DNA of 64,000 bases from Halopseudomonas nanhaiensis (lineage in GTDB: Bacteria; Pseudomonadota; Gammaproteobacteria; Pseudomonadales; Pseudomonadaceae): assembly GCF_020025155.1 (NCBI RefSeq), contig NZ_CP073751.1, positions 1,054,001-1,118,000 of the forward strand, written 5' to 3'. Position 1 is the stretch's first letter, and every line of letters begins with the position of its first letter. The notes below the pieces were generated by a model. That model was not told where the DNA came from and did no database searches. It was given only the letters and a program-made list of their open reading frames with translations. A program made the translations under genes and the position numbers. Below are positions 56,333 through 64,000 of the stretch, piece after piece.

Positions 56333-56743
56333 ATGAACAACCACTCGCAACCACTCGTCTATGCCTGCTCAGGCTGTTCAAATGTCGCGCAGCTGGCCAA
56401 CACCATCGCCATTCGGCTGGACCGGGCAGGGGTAGCGGAAATGTCCTGTATCGCCGGCGTCGGCGGCGGGGTTCCGGCGCTGCTGCGCATCGCCCGGTCC
56501 GGCCGCCGTATCATCGCCATCGACGGCTGCAAGTTGCATTGCGCGCTGGCCTGCCTGAATCAGGCCGGCGTCAGCCCGGACGAGCATGTGACCCTGAGTG
56601 ACCACGGCGTACGCAAGCGTTTCGGTGAGGACTGCTCGGCGCAACAGGCTGACGAGCTGTACGCCGGCCTGGTGAAGCTGGTCGAAAAGGACGCCGCCCA
56701 GCCGCAGCAGGCAGGCGCCGGATCATCGGATCAGAGCAGCTGA
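56333..56743 (+). CDS. DGC-domain putative zinc-binding protein
   Basis: The product has 136 residues with conserved cysteine motifs CSGCSNVAQL near the N terminus, SCIAGVGGG, and IDGCKLHCALAC, which contains the Asp-Gly-Cys that names the DGC family of putative metal-binding proteins. The C-terminal 20 residues are Gln/Ala/Ser-rich and probably disordered. It lies 36 bases after ubiT on the same strand and overlaps the convergent narL gene by 13 bases. Being attached to an anaerobic quinone operon suggests a role in low-oxygen metabolism, but the function is unknown. Confidence 0.82.
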   Translation: MNNHSQPLVYACSGCSNVAQLANTIAIRLDRAGVAEMSCIAGVGGGVPALLRIARSGRRIIAIDGCKLHCALACLNQAGVSPDEHVTLSDHGVRKRFGEDCSAQQADELYAGLVKLVEKDAAQPQQAGAGSSDQSS

Positions 56744-57384
56744 TTTTCGACTACCCAGACCGCTGCCTCGGTTCGCGAACGCATGCCAAGCTTGTTCAGA
56801 AGCCGCTTTACGTGAACTTTCACGGTGCCTTCGGTGATGTCCAGCTTGCGCGCGATCATCTTGTTGCTCTGACCCTTCGCGATCCACCGCAGCACATCCT
56901 TTTCGCGCTTGGTCAGGCTCGATGCCTGCACCTGGGTCGAGGTTTTAGGTCGCTCACGGATCGCCTCGGCCAGCACCATGGTCAGCTCCGGACTCAACGC
57001 CAGCTTGCCTTGCGCGGCCTGCCGGATCTGCGCGACCAGATGTTCGGCATCCATGTCCTTGAGCAGGTAACCGTCCGCGCCGTTGCGCAGGGCTTCGAGC
57101 ACGTGACTCTGGTCGTCCGAAACGGTGAACATGATGATGCGCGCGTCGACTTCGTCGTCGCGCAACCGCTTGAGGGTTTCCAGCCCGTCCATGCCCGGCA
57201 TGTTCAGGTCGAGCAGGATCAGGTCGGGCTCCAGCTCACTTGCCAGTCGGATCGCGTCCGGTCCGCTACCTGCTTCGCCCACCGGCTCCAGGTCTGGCTC
57301 GAGTTCGAGCAGATCGCGCAAACCGCGTCGCATCATCGGATGGTCGTCGACCAGAAGGATGCGGGTGATGTCCAGCTCAGTCAT
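56731..57384 (-). CDS. narL: Nitrate/nitrite response regulator NarL
   Basis: NarL activates nitrate-reduction genes when phosphorylated by NarX. The 217 residues have a receiver domain with Asp13, Asp14, the phosphoacceptor Asp59 (LILLDLNMPG) and the conserved lysine in GYLLKDMD, then a LuxR-type DNA-binding domain (LTKREKDVLRWIAKGQSNK, then ITEGTVKVHVKRLLNKL). It overlaps narX by eight bases and is read in the same direction, away from narK. Confidence 0.96.
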   Translation of the reverse strand: MTELDITRILLVDDHPMMRRGLRDLLELEPDLEPVGEAGSGPDAIRLASELEPDLILLDLNMPGMDGLETLKRLRDDEVDARIIMFTVSDDQSHVLEALRNGADGYLLKDMDAEHLVAQIRQAAQGKLALSPELTMVLAEAIRERPKTSTQVQASSLTKREKDVLRWIAKGQSNKMIARKLDITEGTVKVHVKRLLNKLGMRSRTEAAVWVVENQLL

Positions 57385-59251
57385 GGCTGACGTTCTCCTG
57401 TGTCAGTGGAATGTGCCGGTAGGCCGGCGGAAAGCGCAGGTAGACCAGCGTGCCGCCGCCCGCCCGCGGTCCGATCCGGATCGTGCCGTTGAGGCTGTTG
57501 GCGCGCTCACGCAGAATGGTCAGGCCATAATGTCCGGCAGGACTCTCGACGGTGTCGATACCCAGGCCGTCGTCTTCGATCCTGACGTGAATGGTGCCCT
57601 GCGCATCCTGGTCGAAACTCAGCCAGCAGTGGCAGGCCCGTGCATGCTTGACGACGTTGCTCAGTGCCTCACGGACGATCTGCAGGCAATGTACTTCCTC
57701 GTTGGGCTTGAGCGGAGCATGTTCGAGCTGATAGTCAAAATGAATCTCCAGTCCGGAATGCTGGCTGAACTCGTCGACCGTCGCCATCAGCGCAGGGTGC
57801 AGGCCGGGTTGATCGACCTTGATCCGGAAGGTGGTAAGCAATTCGCGCAACTGCCGGTAGGCCGCATTGAGACCGTGATCGACCTGGCCCAGTGTCTGCA
57901 TCAGCTCGTCGGTGTTCTTGCCCTGGCTGACCTGCCGCTTGAGTCGTGCCAGCTGCAGCTTCTGGGCTGAGAGCGCCTGGGCCAGCGAGTCGTGCAGTTC
58001 CCGTGCAATGACCGCGCGTTCTTCCATCAATGCGAAACGCGCCTGCTGCTGACCCATCTGGGCCAGACTGAGCGAGGCGGCGAACAGGTCGGCGAGGGTT
58101 TCCAGCAACTGGCTCTGCCAGGGTTCAAGCGGCGCCTGCAGCGGTTGCTCGATTCGCAGGTTGCCGAGTTCAGCATCGCCCGCCGTCAGATCGAAGCTGA
58201 TCAGCCGATTGCCGCTGGGCAGCAGCGAGCCTTCACTATTGACCGGACAATCGCCGCAGTTGGGCAACTTGCAGTACTCCGGGGGAGACAATCCGAGCGA
58301 GGTCATCGAGGTATGGCTGCCGACGCCGGCGCTGCGGTTCAGGCACAGCGAAATGGGGCCGACGTCCAGGATGCGCTGGACTTCACCGAGCATCTGCCCC
58401 ATGAGCACCTCAGGTTCATCCGCCTGGCTGTAGAGCAGGCGCGCGGTGTCGAACAACAGCTGCAGTGACTCGTTACTACGTCGCAGTCGGGCGGTCTTGG
58501 TGGCGACCTTCTGTTCCATCTGCCCGTAGAGTTCGGCTAGCTCGGCGTTCATCTGATTGAGAGTCCGCGCCAGCAGGCTCAGCTCGGTATCGCCCGGAAT
58601 CTCCACCGAACCCGCGAAATTGCCGCGACCGATCTGCCGTGCCAGCTGCGTCAGGCTGCGCAGCGGCGTGGCCAGATTGTTATGCAGTCCGTAGATGAGG
58701 ATGAACGCGATCACCACGATGACGAACAAGGTGCCGACCTGCAGTGCGCGCACCACTTCCAGCTTGCTCTCCGAAGACCGTTGTAGCCAATGCACGAGGT
58801 TATCCAGCTCCTCGACGAACGCCGGCGCCTCGGCACGGTAGCGAGCCAGGTCGGCCGGCTCGTTCAATAGCGGCCGCAGGGACTGGCTCCAGCGTCTGAC
58901 GATCTGCTCGTGGATCGCTTCCAGCTCGCCATGGCGGTCGAGCACCGTCTCCAGTGTCCGCGAGTTCAGCGTGGCCTCCAGCCGGTCGAGCTGGCGTTCG
59001 GTTACCTCGCGCGGCTCGTATTCCGCGCTGGTTGCCAGCCGCCAGGTGAGCATGCGCAAACTGCCCGCCTGGTTGATCGCCTCGGCGTCACCCTCCAGCG
59101 CATCGGCCATGTACAGATTGCCGAGCATGCTGAGCAGCGTGACGCTGATGATCACCACGAACGCGACCAGCGTGTTGAAGACGATCGAGTGCCGCGGGAC
59201 CAATTGGCCCGACTCGTTGTTCGCTGTTGATGCTCGCGCCTGTTTGTTCAT
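57377..59251 (-). CDS. narX: Nitrate/nitrite sensor kinase NarX
   Basis: The 624 residues show a membrane helix at about 24-45, a periplasmic domain opening with the nitrate-binding P-box (INQAGSLRMLTWRLA, about 59-73), a second helix at 172-188, HAMP, a cysteine cluster (Cys303, 327, 332, 335; CKLPNCGDC), and a HisKA_3/HATPase catalytic part with His420 in AVIARELHDSLAQAL. This is the full NarX layout. The ATG at 59251 has GGAG directly against it, which is poor spacing, but starts further upstream lie in the regulatory gap and lack support. Confidence 0.95.
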   Translation of the reverse strand: MNKQARASTANNESGQLVPRHSIVFNTLVAFVVIISVTLLSMLGNLYMADALEGDAEAINQAGSLRMLTWRLATSAEYEPREVTERQLDRLEATLNSRTLETVLDRHGELEAIHEQIVRRWSQSLRPLLNEPADLARYRAEAPAFVEELDNLVHWLQRSSESKLEVVRALQVGTLFVIVVIAFILIYGLHNNLATPLRSLTQLARQIGRGNFAGSVEIPGDTELSLLARTLNQMNAELAELYGQMEQKVATKTARLRRSNESLQLLFDTARLLYSQADEPEVLMGQMLGEVQRILDVGPISLCLNRSAGVGSHTSMTSLGLSPPEYCKLPNCGDCPVNSEGSLLPSGNRLISFDLTAGDAELGNLRIEQPLQAPLEPWQSQLLETLADLFAASLSLAQMGQQQARFALMEERAVIARELHDSLAQALSAQKLQLARLKRQVSQGKNTDELMQTLGQVDHGLNAAYRQLRELLTTFRIKVDQPGLHPALMATVDEFSQHSGLEIHFDYQLEHAPLKPNEEVHCLQIVREALSNVVKHARACHCWLSFDQDAQGTIHVRIEDDGLGIDTVESPAGHYGLTILRERANSLNGTIRIGPRAGGGTLVYLRFPPAYRHIPLTQENVSHD

Positions 59252-59453
59252 CTCCGCATTGTGCCCGCTTTCGCCGGTGCATCCCACGTCCGTATCAGGG
59301 TACCCCCTAAAGCCCGGAAATATATCCCGATACGTGCGGCATGCTCGAATAAGTCGGTCAAGTGTCTGAAGCATAAGGATTTTAGAAGCGATTTTCTGAG
59401 TATTCAAAAAGAGGTATTGGGTGCATTTGATGTCAATCGGCCCCGGTTCCACG

Positions 59454-59467
59454 TTGATCTGGATCAA
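59454..59467 (+). promoter_or_regulatory. Perfect Anr/FNR-type box upstream of narK
   Basis: TTGATCTGGATCAA is an exact TTGAT-N4-ATCAA palindrome in the 303-base narX/narK gap, which holds no gene. A start 41.5 bases from its centre would be near 59502, leaving a leader of about 50 bases. TACCCCC at 59301 is one base from the NarL heptamer TACYYMT. The stretch 59340-59445 is AT-rich and could bend for a NarL-IHF arrangement. Confidence 0.85.
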
Positions 59468-59554
59468 ATAAGCTCCGCGTCGTGCTCGATAGCGTGCAGT
59501 CATCTCCCGGTGCCTTCGCTATCCGGGATTGTGCTTGCAGAGGACGGACGCGCC

Positions 59555-61156
59555 ATGACCAATATCAACAAGTGGGATGTAGAAGACCCGATCTTCTGGG
59601 ATGCCATCGGCAAGAAGATCGCCAACCGCAACCTGTGGATTTCCATCCCAAGCCTGGCGATGGGCTTTGCCATCTGGTTGATGTGGGGCATCGTCACGGT
59701 GCAGATGATCAACCTCGGCTTTCCATTCGCTCCGGCCGAGCTGTTCACGCTGACCGCCATCGCCGGCCTGACCGGCGCCACGCTGCGGATTCCTGCGTCT
59801 TTCATGATTCGCATTGCCGGCGGCCGCAACACGATCTTTCTCACTACCGCGTTGCTCATGATTCCGGCTGCCGGGGCCGGCCTCGCCCTGCAGAGTCAGG
59901 AGACTCCGCTGTGGGTTTTCCAATTGCTGGCGTTTCTCTCCGGCATTGGTGGCGGCAACTTCGCCTGCTCGATGAGCAATATCTCCAGCTTCTTTCCCAA
60001 GCATCAGCAGGGATTGGCACTGGGGCTCAACGCCGGGCTGGGCAACTTCGGCGTAACCACCATGCAGATTCTGATACCGCTGGTGATGACCGCCGGAGTA
60101 TTCGGTGCCTTCGCCGGTGGCTCGATGGTGCTGGCGCAGGATAGCGGCACGCTGATCGGTCGGATCGCCGCCGGCACCGAGACCTGGGTGCAGAACGCCG
60201 GCTGGGTGTGGCTGGTGTTCCTGGTCCCGCTTACCGTGATCGGATGGCGTGGTCTGAACAATCTGCTGGCCATCACGCCGAATCCGGGTCACTCGCTGGG
60301 TGCCTTCGGCAAGGTGCTGGGCCTGTACGGAGTCGGCTTCCTCGCCGCGGGCGTGACTCTTTATCTGTATCTGCCCCGGCCGATGGGCCTCGGCGTCATC
60401 AACATGTGGGTCGCCATGGTTCTGGCCATGGGCACCACGCTCGGTCTGCTGCGCGCGCTGCCGGGCAGCATCAAGCCGCACATCAAGCGCCAGTTCAGCA
60501 TATTCGGCGACAAGCACACCTGGTCGATGAGCGTGCTGTACATGCTCACCTTCGGCTCCTTCATCGGTTTTTCCATGGCACTGCCGCTGTCGATCTCGGT
60601 GATCTTCGGTTTCACCAGCGAAGTGGGCGCCAATGGCGACGTGGTACGCGTGGCCAATCCCAACGGCCCCAGCGCGCTGACCTACGCCTGGATCGGCCCC
60701 TTCATCGGCGCGCTGATCCGTCCGCTGGGCGGCTGGATCTCTGACAAGGTCGGCGGTTCGATCGTCACCCAGATCATCTCCGTGGTCATGGTCGTCGCTT
60801 CGGTGGCTGCCGGCTACGTCATGCAGCTGGCTTACAACTCCAGCCAGCCGGAGCAGTACTTCTTCCTGTTCCTGGTGCTGTTTCTGGTGCTGTTCGCCGC
60901 CAGTGGCATCGGCAACGGATCCACCTTCCGCACCATCGGCGTGATCTATGACCGCGAGAAAGCCGGCCCGGTGCTCGGCTGGACCTCGGCAGTCGCTGCC
61001 TTCGGCTCGTTCGTTGCGCCCATCGTGATTGGTGAGCAGGTCAAGGCCGGGACACCGGAGGCGGCCATGTACGGTTTCGCGGTGTTCTACGCGCTGTGTC
61101 TGGTCCTGAACTGGTGGTTTTATCTGCGCCGCGGCGCCTACGTGAAGAACCCCTGA
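59555..61156 (+). CDS. narK: Nitrate/nitrite transporter, NarK/NarK2 type
   Basis: This major-facilitator transporter of 533 residues most resembles E. coli NarK, the NarK2-type nitrate/nitrite antiporter. DPIFWDAIGKKIANRNLWIS near the start, ATLRIPASFMIRIAGGR with a substrate-binding arginine, and two nitrate-signature glycine-rich segments (GGGNFACSMSNISSFFPK and GIGNGSTFRTIG) are clear. It is longer than E. coli NarK (463) owing to loops around residues 200-300. The ATG at 59555 follows AGAGGA. It heads the nar structural operon behind a perfect Anr box. Confidence 0.92.
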   Translation: MTNINKWDVEDPIFWDAIGKKIANRNLWISIPSLAMGFAIWLMWGIVTVQMINLGFPFAPAELFTLTAIAGLTGATLRIPASFMIRIAGGRNTIFLTTALLMIPAAGAGLALQSQETPLWVFQLLAFLSGIGGGNFACSMSNISSFFPKHQQGLALGLNAGLGNFGVTTMQILIPLVMTAGVFGAFAGGSMVLAQDSGTLIGRIAAGTETWVQNAGWVWLVFLVPLTVIGWRGLNNLLAITPNPGHSLGAFGKVLGLYGVGFLAAGVTLYLYLPRPMGLGVINMWVAMVLAMGTTLGLLRALPGSIKPHIKRQFSIFGDKHTWSMSVLYMLTFGSFIGFSMALPLSISVIFGFTSEVGANGDVVRVANPNGPSALTYAWIGPFIGALIRPLGGWISDKVGGSIVTQIISVVMVVASVAAGYVMQLAYNSSQPEQYFFLFLVLFLVLFAASGIGNGSTFRTIGVIYDREKAGPVLGWTSAVAAFGSFVAPIVIGEQVKAGTPEAAMYGFAVFYALCLVLNWWFYLRRGAYVKNP

Positions 61157-61166
61157 GGAGCGCGCC

Positions 61167-61625
61167 ATGAAAATCATGATCGCCTATGACAACTCGCGCA
61201 ACGCGCGGACCGCGCTGCAGAAAACCGTCGACATGTTTCGCCCGCTCAATCCGTTGATCGTGCTGGTCGGCGTGGTGGAAGGCTCGCTGGATACCAGCAG
61301 TGCCAGCCCTGCGCTGCATGAACGGCAGAAGAGCGAGTTCCAGCAGTTCCTGCGCGAAGCGGCCGCTCTGGTCGGGGAGCAGGGCCTGGATGCGGAAGTC
61401 ATCGTCGCTGAAGGTGATGCTCGCAAGATGATTCTCAAGGCAGCTGAGCACAAGAAACCGGACCTGCTGGTGATCGCCCGCCACAGTCACGAGCCCGATG
61501 GCGGCTTCATATCCCGCTCGCTGAATCTGCTGGTCGACGAACTCGATTACATGACCTTCGGCAGCGTCAGTGCATTCCTGGCGCGTCGGGCCCCGTGCCC
61601 GGTGCTGATCCAGGCCTGCCCATAA
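61167..61625 (+). CDS. Universal stress protein in the nar operon
   Basis: This single-domain Usp has 152 residues: MKIMIAYDNSRNARTAL at the start, LVIARHSHEPDGG near the nucleotide loop, and FGSVSAFLARRAPCPVLI at the end. The usual Gly-x2-Gly-x9-Gly loop is altered by an insertion (FISRSLNLLVDELDYMT), so ATP binding is doubtful. It begins ten bases after narK and 21 bases before the next transporter, so it is cotranscribed with nitrate transport. Its role is unknown; Usp proteins in pseudomonads often support anaerobic survival. Confidence 0.88.
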   Translation: MKIMIAYDNSRNARTALQKTVDMFRPLNPLIVLVGVVEGSLDTSSASPALHERQKSEFQQFLREAAALVGEQGLDAEVIVAEGDARKMILKAAEHKKPDLLVIARHSHEPDGGFISRSLNLLVDELDYMTFGSVSAFLARRAPCPVLIQACP

Positions 61626-61646
61626 CCGGAACAAGGAGCATCGATC

Positions 61647-63134
61647 ATGAAAGTTTCGGAAGTGTTTCAGTGGAAAAGACCGGAGATCAGGGCACTGCAC
61701 CTGACCTGGCTGGCGTTCTACATCAGCTTTTTCGTCTGGTTCGGCATGGCGCCGCTGGCCTCGAGCATGCTCAAGAGCCTGAACTGGCTGACACCGGATG
61801 ACATCAAGCTGTTTGCCATCGCCAACGTGGCGCTGACCATCCCGGCGCGGATCGTCGTCGGCATGGCACTCGACCGTTTCGGTCCGCGCCGGGTGTTCTC
61901 GGTGTTGCTGGTGGTCATGGCGCTGCCGGCGCTGTTCTTCGCCTTCGGCGATACCCGGGTGCAGCTGCTGGTCTCACGTTTGGTATTGAGCTCGGTAGGC
62001 GCAAGCTTCGTCGTCGGCATTCACATGACTGCGATGTGGTTCAAGCCCAGGGACATCGGCTTTGCCGAAGGCTTCTACGCTGGCTGGGGCAACTTCGGTT
62101 CGGCCGCCGCGGCGATGACCCTGCCGGCGATTGCCATCCATGCCTTCGGCGGCGACGACGGCTGGCGCTGGGCTATCGCTGCGTCGGCCATCATCATGGC
62201 GGCCTACGGGGTGTTCTACTGGTTCGCCCTGACTGACGGCCCGGCCGGCAGCGTGCAGCACAAGCCGAACAAGGCGGCGGCGCTGGAAGTCAGCACCTGG
62301 GCCGATATGGTCAAGCTGATTGCCTGGACCATTCCCATGATCGGCGTGCTGGCAATTCTGGTCTGGCGGGTGCAGAACATGGGTTACCTGTCCGAGACCG
62401 GCGCAGTGATCTGCTATGCAGCGATTGCAGCAGTCGTGGTCTACCAGATCGTGCAGATTCTGCGCGTCAATGTGCCGATCCTGAAAAAGGGCGTGCCGGA
62501 CGACGACAAGTACCCCTTCAATAGCGTGGCGGCGCTGAACACTACCTACTTCGCCAACTTCGGTGCGGAGCTGGCTGTGGTGTCCATGCTGCCGATGTTC
62601 TTCGAGATGACCTGGGGTCTGACCGCCACCAGCGCCGGCCTGATCGCCGCGTCCTTCGCCTTCGTCAATCTGGTGGCGCGCCCCATGGGCGGACTGGTTT
62701 CCGATCGGCTCGGCAATCGCCGCTTCGTCATGCTGGCCTACATGCTCGGGATCGCGGTCGGCTTCTTCTTCATGGGCCTGATGAACGAGAAGTGGCCGCT
62801 GATCATCGCTGTGGCGATCACCGTGGCCTGCTCGATGTTCGTGCAGGGCGCCGAGGGCGCAACCTTCGGCATCATTCCGTCGATCAAGCGCCGGGTCACC
62901 GGTCAGATCTCGGGCATGGCCGGCGCCTACGGCAATGTCGGTGCGGTCTGCTACCTCACCCTCTACACCTTCGTTACCCCCAGCCAGTTCTTCATGGTGA
63001 TCGCCGCCGGCGCCTTCATCAGCTTCGCCCTGTGCCTGCTCTGGCTGAAGGAACCCGAGGGCGCGTTTTCCGAGGAGTACTACGTGTCTTCCGTCGACCG
63101 CGAGCTGGAGGCGCAGCAACGCACCGCCGCCTGA
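61647..63134 (+). CDS. narK1: Nitrate transporter, NarK1 type
   Basis: The 495 residues form a second major-facilitator nitrate transporter, of the NasA/NarK1 kind: HLTWLAFYISFFVWFGMAPL at the first helix, FAEGFYAGWGNFGSAAAAM and GAEGATFGIIPSIKRRVTGQISGMAGAYGNVGA (about 415-447) as the nitrate signatures. NarK1-type proteins are thought to work by proton symport, complementing the antiporter upstream. In P. aeruginosa narK1 precedes narK2; here the NarK2-type gene comes first, with a stress protein between. Subtype is judged from sequence pattern, not by alignment. Confidence 0.85.
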   Translation: MKVSEVFQWKRPEIRALHLTWLAFYISFFVWFGMAPLASSMLKSLNWLTPDDIKLFAIANVALTIPARIVVGMALDRFGPRRVFSVLLVVMALPALFFAFGDTRVQLLVSRLVLSSVGASFVVGIHMTAMWFKPRDIGFAEGFYAGWGNFGSAAAAMTLPAIAIHAFGGDDGWRWAIAASAIIMAAYGVFYWFALTDGPAGSVQHKPNKAAALEVSTWADMVKLIAWTIPMIGVLAILVWRVQNMGYLSETGAVICYAAIAAVVVYQIVQILRVNVPILKKGVPDDDKYPFNSVAALNTTYFANFGAELAVVSMLPMFFEMTWGLTATSAGLIAASFAFVNLVARPMGGLVSDRLGNRRFVMLAYMLGIAVGFFFMGLMNEKWPLIIAVAITVACSMFVQGAEGATFGIIPSIKRRVTGQISGMAGAYGNVGAVCYLTLYTFVTPSQFFMVIAAGAFISFALCLLWLKEPEGAFSEEYYVSSVDRELEAQQRTAA

Positions 63135-63226
63135 CCCTTAACCGAATCCCGGCGCCGGACTGCGGCGCCACCCGAACCGACGTGTAGCCGGTCTGGCACA
63201 GACCAGATCGAATGAGGAGAAACACC

Positions 63227-64000
63227 ATGAGCCATCTGCTCGATCAAATGCGCTTCTTCAACCGCAAGCAGGACGAGTTTGCCGACGGACACGGCGAGAC
63301 TCGCATCGAATCGCGTGACTGGGAGAACGTCTACCGCAACCGCTGGCAGTACGACAAGATCGTCCGTTCCACCCACGGCGTGAACTGCACCGGCTCCTGC
63401 TCGTGGAAGATCTACGTGAAGAACGGCCTGATCACCTGGGAAACCCAGCAGACCGACTATCCGCGCACCCGCCCGGACCTGCCCAACCACGAGCCGCGCG
63501 GCTGCCCGCGTGGGGCGAGCTATAGCTGGTACATCTACAGTGCCAACCGTCTGAAGTATCCCAAGGTGCGCAAGCCGCTGCTGAAGCTGTGGCGTGAGGC
63601 CCGTGCGATCCATGCCAACCCGGTCGAGGCCTGGGCCAGCATCGTCGAGGACCAGGCCAAGGCGACCTCCTACAAGAGTAAGCGCGGCCTGGGCGGTTTC
63701 ATCCGCTCGAGCTGGGACGAAGTGACCGAGATCATCGCCGCTGCCAACGTCTACACCATCAAGCAGTACGGCCCGGACCGCGTTGTCGGCTTTTCGCCGA
63801 TCCCGGCCATGTCGATGGTCAGTTATGCCGCCGGCAGCCGTTACCTCTCGCTGATCGGTGGCGTATGCCTGAGCTTCTATGACTGGTACTGCGACCTGCC
63901 GCCGGCATCGCCGCAGGTGTGGGGCGAGCAGACCGACGTGCCGGAATCGGCTGACTGGTACAACTCCAACTACATCATCGCCTGGGGCTCCAACGTTCCG
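63227..64000 (+). CDS. narG: Respiratory nitrate reductase alpha subunit, 3' end cut
   Basis: The first 258 residues of the catalytic subunit are present and the rest lies beyond the right edge. His50, Cys54, Cys58 and Cys93 are the ligands of the FS0 [4Fe-4S] cluster, and Asp223 ([10 protein letters not shown]) is the molybdenum ligand; all are one position later than in E. coli NarG (49, 53, 57, 92, 222). GAGGAGA precedes the ATG. It follows the NarK1-type gene by 92 bases in the same direction, and narHJI presumably follow. Confidence 0.97.
   Translation, partial: MSHLLDQMRFFNRKQDEFADGHGETRIESRDWENVYRNRWQYDKIVRSTHGVNCTGSCSWKIYVKNGLITWETQQTDYPRTRPDLPNHEPRGCPRGASYSWYIYSANRLKYPKVRKPLLKLWREARAIHANPVEAWASIVEDQAKATSYKSKRGLGGFIRSSWDEVTEIIAAANVYTIKQYGPDRVVGFSPIPAMSMVSYAAGSRYLSLIGGVCLSFYDWYCDLPPASPQVWGEQTDVPESADWYNSNYIIAWGSNVP

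Noticed and set aside
59519-61177. A 552-codon open frame opposite narK
   Set aside because: It is the complement of a membrane transporter with intact nitrate signatures; its low-complexity His/Gln/Asp content marks it as a shadow.

Overview
The window is chromosomal DNA of a denitrifying gammaproteobacterium of the Pseudomonas group. The evidence is gene order: fghA-ispF-truD-surE-pcm-nlpD-rpoS, bifA-sodB-argO-argP, the crotonase-ferredoxin reductase-sadC-fumarase-pykA block, sbcB-mvaT-purU, and moa/moe-ubiUVT-narXL-narK-narG all match neighbourhoods known from Pseudomonas aeruginosa, as do mvaT and the GGDQF-type bifA. The DNA is GC-rich, which creates many long antisense reading frames. 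No tRNA, rRNA, CRISPR array, prophage or transposase gene is visible. Both ends cut genes: a sensor kinase on the left and narG on the right.

Layout. 1-3.2 kb: a truncated sensor kinase and three small exported proteins, two of them almost pure Gly/Ala/Ser/Thr. 3.3-11.5 kb: formaldehyde detoxification (adhC, fghA), then a tightly packed ispF-truD-surE-pcm-DUF368-nlpD-rpoS series. 11.6-15.9 kb: a two-gene RND efflux pump. 16-30.4 kb: bifA, sodB, arginine export and its regulator, a coiled-coil membrane protein and acpH, the ornithine-lipid pair olsBA, a di-iron oxygen-binding protein, a cardiolipin-synthase-like enzyme, a crotonase, a ferredoxin reductase and a sadC-type diguanylate cyclase. 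30.6-41.6 kb: fumarase, pykA, an edd-pgl-eda operon, a tandem stress protein, a PilZ protein, sbcB and mvaT. 41.8-50.3 kb: purU, a CBS protein with a 55-residue partner, an HD-GYP phosphodiesterase, a chemoreceptor, ahpF/ahpC and an acyl-CoA dehydrogenase. 50.7-64 kb: molybdenum cofactor genes (moaC, D, E, B, moeA), oxygen-independent ubiquinone synthesis (ubiU, V, T), nitrate sensing (narXL), nitrate transport and narG.

Two themes connect the genes. The first is low-oxygen life. Perfect TTGAT-N4-ATCAA (Anr/FNR-type) boxes precede ubiU and narK and lie in the ahpC/acyl-CoA dehydrogenase gap. Close variants with well-placed -10 hexamers precede bifA, the di-iron oxygen-binding protein and the tandem stress protein. 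The right 13 kb supplies almost everything for nitrate respiration: cofactor, quinone, sensor, transport and enzyme. The second theme is cyclic-di-GMP, with a phosphodiesterase (bifA), a cyclase (sadC type), an HD-GYP protein and a PilZ receptor in one 30-kb stretch.

The most unusual feature is a structured intergenic element present twice in opposite orientation (about 32.27-32.54 and 50.38-50.64 kb). It is made of two stem-closed modules holding hairpins with a CATCCATG core, and its stems differ between copies in a compensating way. I do not recognise it as a named repeat family.
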